Source of the DNA: Fen-1245 sp963835535
GTDB lineage: Bacteria; Gemmatimonadota; Gemmatimonadetes; Gemmatimonadales; JACORV01
Length of the DNA stretch: 64,000 nt
Reading direction: 5' to 3'
Assembly: GCA_963835535.1 (NCBI GenBank)
Contig: CAWIFL010000004.1
Location: 248,001 to 312,000, forward strand
A program made the position numbers and the translations under genes. Position 1 is the stretch's first letter, and every line of letters starts with the position of its first letter. Below, in pieces: positions 41,688 through 49,222 of this stretch. The notes beneath the pieces are model-generated. The model was not told the DNA's origin, searched no databases, and was given only the letters and a program-made list of their open reading frames with translations.

Positions 41688-43336
41688 ACCTCGGTCGCCT
41701 CGCTGCGCTGCTCGCGGTTGCGGCGTTCGGCGCGGCGGCCGCGGCGGCGCAGCAGCCGGACACATCCGGTCTCCGCGTTCGACACTACACCTTCTTCATC
41801 ACCCTTCCCGACAGCGGCAGCGAGATCCACGGGACGGCGATGATCTCCACCGCCATCACCGGGCGTGACGCCGATACGCTTCGGCTCGACCTGGTCGGCA
41901 TGGTGGTGGACTCGGTGAGCGAGGGTCTGAGCCTGCGTCCCTTGCCCTTCGACTATGACGGGAAGGCGCTGCGCATCGCCCTGCCGGTTGCGCCGCCGGA
42001 CAGTGTGCCTCCTATCCGTGCACCCTGGAACATCCGGGTGGTCTGGCACGGCACGCCGCGCGACGGGCTGATCATCGGGCGGGACGCGCGCGGAAGCTGG
42101 TCGGCGTTCGGAGACGACTGGCCCCAGCGGGCGCGCGATTGGATCCCCACGGTGGACGACCCGGCGCACAAAGCACGCGTTAGTTGGGCCGTGAGCGCTC
42201 CGTCCAATCTGCGGGTCGTCGCGAACGGCACATTGGACAGGCAGACTCCAGCGGGCCAGGGCCGGACAGTGTGGTGGTACAGCGAAGACCGTCCGATCCC
42301 GACCTACACGATGGTCATCGGCGCGACGGAGATGACCGTGAGCCGGCATCGACCCCTGGTCTCCGGCCGCGACACGATCCCGATGGAGGTGTGGGCCTAC
42401 CCCGAGGATTCGGCGTTCGCCGACTCGGTTCCGTTCCGGCGCATCACCGAGGTCGTGGAGGCGCTGCAGCGCTTCATCGGGCCCTTTCCATACGAGAAGC
42501 TTGCACACGTCGAGTCGTCGACGCGCTACGGAGGGATGGAGAACGCGTCGGCGATCTTCTACGCGGAGCAGGCGTACGTCGCGCACTGGATGGACGAAGG
42601 GACTGCGCGGCACGAGACCGCGCATCAGTGGTTCGGCGACGCCGTGACGGAACGGGATTTCCACCATCTGTGGCTCTCGGAGGGTTTCGCGACCTACTTC
42701 GACCTGGTCGCGGGCGCGGCGTTGGACGGCGACTCGGTGCTCGACCGCGGTATGCGCAACGCGGCCCGAGGCTATTTCGGTTCCCGGGTGGTGGACCGCC
42801 CCATTCTCGACACGACGGTCACGGACTTCGTGCAGCTGCTCAACGCGAACAGCTACCAGAAGGGCGCATGGGTGCTGCACATGTTGCGCGGCCACATAGG
42901 GCGGCCCGCGTTCCTCGCCGGGATCCGCGACTACTACCGCACCTATCGGGACTCGTCGGTCCTGAGCGACGACTTCCGGCGTGTCATGGAACGAGCGTCC
43001 GGCAAGAGACTCGACTGGTTCTTCGATCAGTGGCTCCGCCAGCCGGGTTACCCGCAGCTGCAGGTCGTGTGGAGCTACGACTCCACCGCGCGGGAAGCCG
43101 TGGTGAACGTCGCGCAGGTGCAAGCCTCGGCGTGGGGTGTCTACCGCCTGCCGGGTCTGGCCTTCGACTTCATGGACGGGTCTCGCGTGCTGGCGCGCCG
43201 GGTCGTGGAGGTCGTCGCGTCTCCCCAGCAGATGCTCCGCATCCCGCTCGAGGCGGCTCCGACCGACCTGCGCGTGGACCCCGACGGAGCCCTGCTCCTC
43301 ACGGCCACGGTTCGCCGGCGCCCCCGCATCCCTTAG
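41684..43336 (+). CDS. Secreted M1-family aminopeptidase
   Basis: A 550-residue zinc metallopeptidase with a signal peptide (1-23). The exopeptidase motif GGMEN (variant of GAMEN) is followed by HETAHQWFGD (His310, Glu311, His314) and Glu333 in WLSEGF, the third zinc ligand 18 residues after the second histidine, as in all M1 enzymes. It lacks the long C-terminal ARM-like domain of PepN, so is of the shorter bacterial type. Probably trims N-terminal residues from peptides in the periplasm. Start is coupled to the preceding stop (ATGA). Confidence 0.92.
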   Translation: MNLGRLAALLAVAAFGAAAAAAQQPDTSGLRVRHYTFFITLPDSGSEIHGTAMISTAITGRDADTLRLDLVGMVVDSVSEGLSLRPLPFDYDGKALRIALPVAPPDSVPPIRAPWNIRVVWHGTPRDGLIIGRDARGSWSAFGDDWPQRARDWIPTVDDPAHKARVSWAVSAPSNLRVVANGTLDRQTPAGQGRTVWWYSEDRPIPTYTMVIGATEMTVSRHRPLVSGRDTIPMEVWAYPEDSAFADSVPFRRITEVVEALQRFIGPFPYEKLAHVESSTRYGGMENASAIFYAEQAYVAHWMDEGTARHETAHQWFGDAVTERDFHHLWLSEGFATYFDLVAGAALDGDSVLDRGMRNAARGYFGSRVVDRPILDTTVTDFVQLLNANSYQKGAWVLHMLRGHIGRPAFLAGIRDYYRTYRDSSVLSDDFRRVMERASGKRLDWFFDQWLRQPGYPQLQVVWSYDSTAREAVVNVAQVQASAWGVYRLPGLAFDFMDGSRVLARRVVEVVASPQQMLRIPLEAAPTDLRVDPDGALLLTATVRRRPRIP

Positions 43337-43362
43337 GCCCGCGGGCATCCCGGGCCCTGTTT
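43336..43362 (+). terminator. Possible terminator hairpin
   Basis: GGCCCG (43336-43341) and CGGGCC (43351-43356) pair around a nine-base loop just after the peptidase stop, followed by CTGTTT. Weak U-run. Confidence 0.35.
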
Positions 43363-43397
43363 CCGGTGCCGTCGCGGCAGGGCTATCTTAGGTCCCC

Positions 43398-44093
43398 GTG
43401 GAAACGATCCACATCCAGAGCTTCGTCTCGGCGCCTCCCAAGGCGGTCTGGGAGCATCTCCTCGCCCGCCCCGACATCGTGCTCGACGCACTGCCGGTCC
43501 AGGCCTGGCCGGACCAGCGCGAGGAGCAAGCGCCGTCGCGCCTGCTGGTGCGCTGGCCGTTCTCGAGCGGGGGGACGGCGACGACCAGCGTCGCCATCGT
43601 GCTGAACGAGGTCTCGGGCGGTACCCGGATCGACCTCAAGCACGACGGGTGGCACGAGGAGCCGGGGTGGCAGGACGCAATCGCCGGACACTTCGCCGGA
43701 TGGCTGCAGGCGCTGGCGGCGCTCGGCCTGCTGGTCGAAAGCGGCAAGGACCCGCGTGCCGCCGCGGCCGCGCTGGCGGGCAGGGAGCGGTACTTCGCCT
43801 CCGCCGAGATCCCGGCGAGCGCCGACGCGGTCTTCCGGGCCCTCGCCGACCCCGAGGTGCGCGGCCGGTGGGCCGACGGCGCGCTGGACGGCGCCGAGCT
43901 CACCGAGGAGCTCGAGAGCCGCTTTCTCCGGTTCACCCTCCCGGGAGCAGCCGGGCCTGGCGAGCTGACCATCATCCTCCGGCGCACGCCGCGCGGTACG
44001 CACTGCGCCCTCGCCGAGTACGGCGTGACCGACCGGTCGGCCTCCGCCCGGTGGCCGAAACTCCTGGAGCGCCTGACCAGGTTCCTGCGGTAG
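43398..44093 (+). CDS. Tandem SRPBCC (START-like/AHSA1) domain protein
   Basis: A 231-residue protein of two SRPBCC ligand-binding domains (about 1-130 and 138-231), each opening with the strand-helix signature (IQSFVSAPPKAVWEHLLA; ASAEIPASADAVFRALAD). Such domains bind hydrophobic ligands or act in stress response; neither domain shows a catalytic residue. The GTG start has TATCTT ending eight bases upstream, a leaderless layout. Specific role unknown. Confidence 0.75.
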   Translation: METIHIQSFVSAPPKAVWEHLLARPDIVLDALPVQAWPDQREEQAPSRLLVRWPFSSGGTATTSVAIVLNEVSGGTRIDLKHDGWHEEPGWQDAIAGHFAGWLQALAALGLLVESGKDPRAAAAALAGRERYFASAEIPASADAVFRALADPEVRGRWADGALDGAELTEELESRFLRFTLPGAAGPGELTIILRRTPRGTHCALAEYGVTDRSASARWPKLLERLTRFLR

Positions 44094-44237
44094 CCTCGCA
44101 CCGCATCTTCATCCCCCTTCAAAAGCCGACTTCAGCAGTCCCCATCGACGGTGCCGTCGGGGGAACGGGGTTTGCACGCGGATTCCCCGGAAGGCGCAGC
44201 TCCACGCGAACGAAGCACCAGGACGGGGGATCGACGT

Positions 44238-45365
44238 ATGGCGGACAAGAAGGCCGACCTGGCAGGGCCGGGCATCAGCACCTACGAGGAAGTCGAGAAG
44301 ATCCTGCCCAAGGACTACCGGTCGCTGCTGAATCCCAAGGAGACGCAGGTCGCCATCACGGCGGCGAAACGGTACATCGAGGACGGGTTGTGCCGCGAGC
44401 TCAACCTGATTCGCGTCGAGGTGCCGCTGATCGTGAGTCGCGAGAGCGGCGTCAACGACTATCTCGACCGCGACGGGTCGCGCACGCCGATCGATTTCCC
44501 GTGCGGCCTCGGCCTCGATCATCCGATCGAGACGCAGATCGTCCAGGCCGCGACGAAGTGGAAGCGGATGGCGCTGAAGCAGTTCGGGATGCAGGTGGGT
44601 GAAGGGCTGGTGACCGACATGCGCGCGGTGCGCAAGGACTACTTCCTCGACCACGACCATTCGGCGTACGTGGATCAGTGGGATTGGGAGCGGGTCATCA
44701 CGCCGGACCAGCGGAACCTCCAGTTCCTCAAGGACGTCGTCCGCCGGATCTGGACGGTGATCACGGGCGCCGAGCGCCACGTGATGGAGATGTTCCCGAA
44801 GCTGAAGGATCCGCGGTATCCGCCGCTCCCCGAGGAGCTGAAGTTCATCCACGCGGAAGACCTGCTCGACATGTACCCGGACCTGCCGCGCAAGCAGCGC
44901 GAGACGCAGGTGCTCCAGAAGTACCCGGCGGTGTTCATCATCGGGATCGGCTGGGTGCTGAAGGATGGGTACCCGCACGAGATGCGCGCGGCGGACTACG
45001 ACGACTGGGTGACGCCGACGACCTCGGAGAACGGGCGGCCGATGCACGGCCTGAACGGCGACATCCTCGTCTGGAATCCGGTGACGCGGCGGCGCCACGA
45101 GCTGACCTCGATGGGGATCCGGGTGACCAAGGAGACGCTGCGGAAGCAGCTCGAGATCTCGGGCCAGCTCGATTTCCTGAAGCTGCCCTACCACCAGGCG
45201 ATCCTGAACGATCAGATCCCGCTGAGCATCGGCGGCGGCATCGGCCAGTCGCGCACGGTGATGTACCTGCTGCGGAAGGCGCATCTGGGCGAAGTGAGCG
45301 TGACGGTGTGGCCCGAGCAGCTGCACAAGATCTGCGACGCGCGGAATATTCACGTGCTCAGGTGA
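44238..45365 (+). CDS. asnA: Aspartate-ammonia ligase (AsnA)
   Basis: A 375-residue ammonia-dependent asparagine synthetase, making asparagine from aspartate, ammonia and ATP. The class II aminoacyl-tRNA-synthetase-like fold is evident: VEVPLIVSRESGVNDYLD, RTPIDFP, AVRKDYFLDHDHSAYVDQWDWE and C-terminal IGGGIGQSRTVMYLLRKAHLGE. It is about 45 residues longer than E. coli AsnA (330), mostly at the N-terminus and in one loop, as in several non-enteric homologues. ATG at 44238 follows GGGGGA nine bases upstream. A repeat-bearing gap follows the stop. Confidence 0.95.
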   Translation: MADKKADLAGPGISTYEEVEKILPKDYRSLLNPKETQVAITAAKRYIEDGLCRELNLIRVEVPLIVSRESGVNDYLDRDGSRTPIDFPCGLGLDHPIETQIVQAATKWKRMALKQFGMQVGEGLVTDMRAVRKDYFLDHDHSAYVDQWDWERVITPDQRNLQFLKDVVRRIWTVITGAERHVMEMFPKLKDPRYPPLPEELKFIHAEDLLDMYPDLPRKQRETQVLQKYPAVFIIGIGWVLKDGYPHEMRAADYDDWVTPTTSENGRPMHGLNGDILVWNPVTRRRHELTSMGIRVTKETLRKQLEISGQLDFLKLPYHQAILNDQIPLSIGGGIGQSRTVMYLLRKAHLGEVSVTVWPEQLHKICDARNIHVLR

Positions 45366-45479
45366 GACGTGAGGAGTGAGAAGGCGGAGTGAGACGTGCC
45401 AAGCAAAGACGTGAGAGGCGAAGGCGTGAGAGGGTCGGATCTGACTTCTCACGCTTTTGCTTCTCACCTCTCACATTAG
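45362..45479. repeat. Intergenic GTGAGACGTGAG-type repeat with imperfect hairpin
   Basis: GTGAGACGTG motifs occur at the left end and again at about 45390, and GTGAGAGG/CCTCTCAC plus GCGTGAGA/TCTCACGC pair across the centre into an imperfect hairpin. Related CGAGACGTGAGA text is in the repeat at 27979-28021. It lies between asnA and the thioredoxin-like gene. Confidence 0.6.
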
Positions 45480-45489
45480 GTTACGGCCC

Positions 45490-46023
45490 ATGCCCTGGCC
45501 CTTCGCCTCCCTCTGGGACAGCGCCCTGTCGTTCGAGCGTTTCGTCCAGGAATCCACCGAGCACTGCGACCTGTGGACCGGCGTCTACCGGACGGCGCGC
45601 ATCCCCGACTGGGCGCGGGCGGCGGCGAAGCTGGCGGGCAAGTTCCGCCTCGTCGTCATCGCGGAGGACTGGTGCGGGGACGCGTCGAGCACGATCCCGA
45701 TCGTGGCGAGGTTCGCGGAAGCGGTCGGCATCGAGCTCAGGATCCTGCGGCGCGACGAGCACCCGGAGGTGATGGAGGCCTACCTCACCAACGGGGCGAG
45801 GGCCATCCCGGTCGTCGTCGTCCTCACCGAGGCCATGGACGAGATCGGGCACTGGGGCTCGAGGCCGGCGGAACTCCAGGCGTTCGTGACCGGAGAGCGC
45901 GCCCAGGGCCGGAAGTCGAGCACCTACTTCCCGGACGTGCGGCGCTGGTACGCCCGGGACAAGGGGGAGTCCACCCTGCGGGAGATCCTGGCGGTGATGG
46001 CCGGAGCATCGTCGCTGGGTTGA
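45490..46023 (+). CDS. Thioredoxin-like protein lacking the resolving cysteine
   Basis: A 177-residue thioredoxin-fold protein of the Thioredoxin_9 type. The active-site segment VVIAEDWCGDASSTIP has Cys62 but Ala65 where the CXXC second cysteine should be, and cis-Pro follows at RAIPVVVVL. It has no signal peptide, so it is cytosolic. A monothiol mechanism (perhaps with glutathione-like or mycothiol-like thiols) or a non-redox role is possible. ATG at 45490 is chosen over an in-frame upstream start in the repeat. The peroxiredoxin promoter starts at its stop codon. Confidence 0.75.
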   Translation: MPWPFASLWDSALSFERFVQESTEHCDLWTGVYRTARIPDWARAAAKLAGKFRLVVIAEDWCGDASSTIPIVARFAEAVGIELRILRRDEHPEVMEAYLTNGARAIPVVVVLTEAMDEIGHWGSRPAELQAFVTGERAQGRKSSTYFPDVRRWYARDKGESTLREILAVMAGASSLG

Positions 46024-46050
46024 CACCTTCCGGCCGGGCTCGGGTATACT
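46020..46050 (+). promoter_or_regulatory. Promoter of the peroxiredoxin selenoprotein gene
   Basis: TTGACA (46020-46025) and TATACT (46045-46050), 19 bases apart, slightly wider than ideal. The ATG is 52 bases downstream and has GGAGG 8 bases before it, so this gene has a leader, unlike its leaderless neighbours. Confidence 0.5.
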
Positions 46051-46102
46051 TCGAGCGGCTCCCAACAGCAGACGGTTCCACCCTCGTCCGGAGGTGCTTC
46101 GG

Positions 46103-46705
46103 ATGCGTCGTTCCGTGTTCGCCGTGGCGGGCGCAGCCCTCGTGGCTGCGGCGCCGGCGGCCCGCGCGCAGAACCCGCCCGCGCCGGCGGCCCCTGCCTT
46201 GACGGTGCTCGACACCGGGATGGTGGCTCCCGACTTTGCGCTGACGGGCGCGACCCGCTTCGGGATCCTCAAGGACCCCGTGCGGCTCAGCGACTTCAGG
46301 GGGAAGACGGTGGTCCTGGCGTTCTTCTTCAAAGCCAGGACACGTGGCTGAACGGTCCAAATGCACGCGTACCGTGATCAGTACGCGACGCTCTTCCACG
46401 GTGGCCGGAACATCGTGCTGATCGCCATCAGCGCCGACTCGGCGCCGGCGCTCGCCTCGTGGGCGCACGACGACGAGTTCCCGTTCCTGATGGCGTCGGA
46501 CACCGGCTCGGTGGTGGGGAAGCAGTACGGCGCCTACCTCCAGCGCTACAACCTGGACAACCGGACGCTGTTCGTCATCGGCCCCGACGGCAAGATCGCT
46601 TGGAGGGCGGTGCCGTTCCGGGAGATTGATCCCACGTCGTACACGCAGCTCGGCGAGGCGCTCAACCGCATCGCCGGCCCGCCGGATACGGCGCAGGCGC
46701 ACTAG
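46103..46705 (+). CDS. Exported peroxiredoxin, selenocysteine at the peroxidatic position (in-frame UGA at codon 83)
   Basis: The frame opens at ATG 46103 (GGAGG upstream), reads through TGA at 46349-46351, and continues in the same frame to the stop at 46705: 200 residues. Residues 1-22 form a signal peptide (ending AARAQ). The redoxin domain runs from VAPDFALTGATRFG through VVLAFFFKARTRG-U-TVQMHAYRDQYATLF, placing the UGA exactly where peroxiredoxins have the peroxidatic cysteine (the F-T/R-x-x-C-T context), and LTFVIGPDGKI-like LFVIGPDGKIAWRAV ends the fold. Selenocysteine at this position is known in some bacterial Prx-like proteins. Read as two genes it would be two half-domains with no active site. 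A hairpin candidate SECIS lies at 46366-46387. It presumably reduces peroxides in the periplasm. Next to CcdA/TlpA-like genes. Confidence 0.9.
46366..46387 (+). promoter_or_regulatory. Candidate SECIS hairpin of the peroxiredoxin
   Basis: CGCGTAC (46366-46372), loop CGTGATCA, GTACGCG (46381-46387): a perfect seven-base-pair stem starting 15 bases after the UGA, with a G as the second loop base. This fits the bacterial SECIS distance and loop rule. Confidence 0.6.
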
Positions 46706-46728
46706 CGCCATCCGGATCGGAACGACGA

Positions 46729-46756
46729 GGGCCCGGCGGGTGCCGGGCCCTTCTCG
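46729..46756 (+). terminator. Terminator between convergent genes
   Basis: GGGCCCGGC-GGGT-GCCGGGCCC (46729-46750) gives a nine-base-pair GC stem followed by TTCTCGTTT. It lies 24 bases after the peroxiredoxin stop and may serve the convergent TlpA-like gene too. Confidence 0.75.
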
Positions 46757-46778
46757 TTTCCGGACGAGCCGACGCGCG

Positions 46779-47300
46779 CTAGCTGCCGGCGGCGCGCCGG
46801 AGCGCCGCCTCGATGTCCTGGTCCTCCCCCGTGCCGGTGTAGACGACGCGCCCGCGCGCATCCAGCGCGACGACGTACGACGTCGTCGGGGCCTGGTAGG
46901 CGCGCACCGCGGCGCCGGTCGCATCCCACAGGAACCGGAACGGCAGCGGGTGCTGCGCCAGGTGCCGCTGCACCGAAGCGCGCGTCTCGTTGACGGCCAC
47001 GGCGATCACGACGATGTCCACCCGGTCGCCGAACTTCGTGTGCGCCGCCTCGATCCTGGGCAGGAGCGCCTGACACAGCGGGCACCAGGTCGCCCAGAAT
47101 TCCAGCAGCACGGGCTTCTTCCCGACGAGCTGCGCGAGGTCCACGGGCTGGCCTTCGAGGTCCTGCACCGCGGCCGAGGGCGCTGCGGTCCCGACCGGCA
47201 AGCCGACATCGTCGTCCTGCGCCCTCAGGCCCGCCGGCGCGGCCAGCGCCAGCGCCGCCGCCGCGCCGAGCGTGAGGATCCCTGCCGTCGTCCGATTCAC
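46779..47300 (-). CDS. TlpA/ResA-like periplasmic thioredoxin
   Basis: A 173-residue exported thioredoxin-fold protein: signal peptide 1-27, then TlpA domain with the redox motif WCPLC (Cys73, Cys76) in VLLEFWATWCPLCQALLP and the cis-Pro region TTSYVV. The GTG start at 47300 overlaps the stop of the CcdA-like gene (GTGA). The pair should move electrons across the membrane to thiols in the periplasm, such as those of apocytochrome c or a periplasmic peroxidase. Confidence 0.9.
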   Translation of the reverse strand: MNRTTAGILTLGAAAALALAAPAGLRAQDDDVGLPVGTAAPSAAVQDLEGQPVDLAQLVGKKPVLLEFWATWCPLCQALLPRIEAAHTKFGDRVDIVVIAVAVNETRASVQRHLAQHPLPFRFLWDATGAAVRAYQAPTTSYVVALDARGRVVYTGTGEDQDIEAALRRAAGS

Positions 47301-48016
47301 ATGACCTTGCCCATTTGAATGAAGTAGTACTCCGCCATCCCGAGGAGTACCACGCCGGCCCCCTTCTTGATCCACGTCATCCACCGGCCGGACCTCGGCA
47401 GGGCCGTGAGCGCTCCGGAGAACAGGCCCACCAGCACCAGGATCGCGGTCATTCCGAGCGCGAAGACGAACAGGTAGAGGAAGCCAAGGACGCCGCTCCG
47501 CGTCGCCGCGACCCAGGTCAGCACGGCGGCGAAGGCGGGGGCGCCGCACGGCGCGGCCACGACGCCGGAGGTCGCGCCCATCAGGAAGACCGCCGGGTAC
47601 GAGCCTCCTCCCAGCCGGCCGGCCCACGCGGCGAGCCGCTCGGGTGCCGCCACCGGGATCACGTCGAGCATCGCCAGCGCCAGGAGCAGGAGCAGGTTGC
47701 CGATGGCGAACCGCGCCCACGGGCTCGACGACACGGTGCCGAAGAGCGTGCCCGAGAGCCCCGCCAGCAGGCCCAGCGTCGCGTAGAGGAGCGCGAGGCC
47801 ACAGACGTACGTCAGCGTGAGAAGCGCCGTGCGGCCGCGCGAGGGCCGCGCCGTCGCACTCCCGCCGATGACCCCGGCGGTGATGGGGATCATCGGATAG
47901 ATGCAGGGCGTCAGGCTGGTGGCGAGCCCGGCTCCGAAGAGCGACACGAGGGCGAGGAACGGGTGGTCGCGCAGGGTCGCGGATAGCCCCGCCATGAGGG
48001 CGGCGATGTGAGGCAT
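47297..48016 (-). CDS. CcdA / DsbD-type transmembrane electron carrier
   Basis: A 239-residue membrane protein with about six helices. The two conserved membrane cysteines are Cys38 (TSLTPCIYPMIP) and Cys157 (VVAAPCGAPAFAAVL), which shuttle disulfide reductions from cytoplasmic thioredoxin to periplasmic partners. It lacks the periplasmic domains of full DsbD, so relies on the separate TlpA-like protein encoded immediately downstream. Position next to the selenoperoxiredoxin suggests a shared periplasmic redox circuit. Confidence 0.9.
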   Translation of the reverse strand: MPHIAALMAGLSATLRDHPFLALVSLFGAGLATSLTPCIYPMIPITAGVIGGSATARPSRGRTALLTLTYVCGLALLYATLGLLAGLSGTLFGTVSSSPWARFAIGNLLLLLALAMLDVIPVAAPERLAAWAGRLGGGSYPAVFLMGATSGVVAAPCGAPAFAAVLTWVAATRSGVLGFLYLFVFALGMTAILVLVGLFSGALTALPRSGRWMTWIKKGAGVVLLGMAEYYFIQMGKVM

Positions 48017-48034
48017 TGGGGAAATGATACTCCG

Positions 48035-49222
48035 TCAGTATCCCAGCGTCACCGTGGTGCTGAACTGGAAATGCGCGTCGGGGCTGTAGCCGATCTCGAC
48101 ACCGAAGAACGACTCGCGTCCCACCTGCGCGATGGCGCCGCCGCCGTAGCCGGAATGCAGGCCGGACCACCGGAACCGCTCGTCCTGCTCCCACACCCGG
48201 CCGGCGTCGGCGTGCGCCACCAGCCAGAGCCGGATCGGCGTCAGGCCGACCGCCGCGTCCCAGTACCTGTAGCGCAGGTCCACGCTGCCCAGGGCGTTGT
48301 TGGGGCCGAGCCAGCGCCCCGGCAGGTTCTGGCGCAGGGTGGTTTCGCCGCCGAATCCGTCGTCCGGCTTCCAGATGGTCATGCGCTCGAACGCGATGCA
48401 GAACGGCAGCGTACCGTGGGCGATCTCTACTGACTGGCGGAACGCGAGGACCACGGTCGAGTCGGAGGCCAGCGGGATGAACTGCCGCGCGTCGGCGCCC
48501 CAGCGGATGTAGTCGAAGTCGCCCGGCCCCTTGAGGGCGCGCGCCACCATCACGGCGACGAAGAGGCCGCGGGACGGCGACGCCTCCTCGTCGCGGGTGT
48601 CGAAGATGAGCGCGCCGTGGAGCTCCATGCTCGTGTACGAGCCGGTATCCGTCGTGACCCCGCGCGCGAGGTCGGCCCCGAGCGCGGTGGGCGCCCCGCC
48701 CAGCGGTTCGAGATGATAGTGCCGCCACTGGACGCCGGCGTCGGCGCGGAGCGGTCCGGCGATCCGCCGTTGGATGGCCACGATGCCGCTGGTGCGCGCC
48801 AGTTCATACCGGTAGTAGTGCCGCTCGCCGTAGGCGGACTCGAGCGAGTCGTTCACGACGCTGCCGTTGCCCAGGCCGAAGTACGGCGCGCGCTCGAGGT
48901 CCTCGTAGCCCGCGATGGCCAGCAGTCGCCAGCCCGGAATCCGGCCGGAATTCTCCCAGGTGAGTGAGAAGGTCCGGCTTCCGCTCGTCGCCAGGCTCGC
49001 ATTCGGCTCGATCGCGAGGCCGACGGGGATGGGGCCGGCCGGCGCCGACTTGAACCACCCGCCGGCGAGGTTGAGGCTCAGGCCTTCGAGCGAGTTGTAC
49101 AGCGGATAGGGTATGAGATAGAACGTCCATGGCTCGCCGGGCCCCTGCGCGCGGACGAGGCGTGGTGTGAGCAGGGCCAACGCGACGAGCGCCGCCCGGG
49201 CCGAGAGCGGCCGGATTCTCAG
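48035..49222 (-). CDS. Outer-membrane surface antigen (Omp85 / BamA C-terminal-type barrel)
   Basis: A 395-residue outer-membrane beta-barrel protein: signal-like N-terminus (MRIRPLSARAALVALALLTPRLVRAQ), then alternating aromatic strands with the sequence GALIFDTRDEEASPSRGLFV typical of the surface-antigen family, and a C-terminal strand ending in aromatic Tyr, the BAM-recognition signature. No POTRA repeats are present. The start is CTG at 49222, which overlaps the previous stop (CTGA); no ATG, GTG or TTG gives a usable signal peptide, and a TTG 16 codons downstream would remove most of it. Role probably transport or export through the outer membrane. Confidence 0.75.
   Translation of the reverse strand: MRIRPLSARAALVALALLTPRLVRAQGPGEPWTFYLIPYPLYNSLEGLSLNLAGGWFKSAPAGPIPVGLAIEPNASLATSGSRTFSLTWENSGRIPGWRLLAIAGYEDLERAPYFGLGNGSVVNDSLESAYGERHYYRYELARTSGIVAIQRRIAGPLRADAGVQWRHYHLEPLGGAPTALGADLARGVTTDTGSYTSMELHGALIFDTRDEEASPSRGLFVAVMVARALKGPGDFDYIRWGADARQFIPLASDSTVVLAFRQSVEIAHGTLPFCIAFERMTIWKPDDGFGGETTLRQNLPGRWLGPNNALGSVDLRYRYWDAAVGLTPIRLWLVAHADAGRVWEQDERFRWSGLHSGYGGGAIAQVGRESFFGVEIGYSPDAHFQFSTTVTLGY

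Noticed and set aside
46094..46705. Reading the peroxiredoxin as a truncated gene plus a second small gene at 46361
   Set aside because: The halves are in the same frame, separated only by one TGA at the catalytic Cys position with a SECIS-like hairpin, and neither half is a complete domain.
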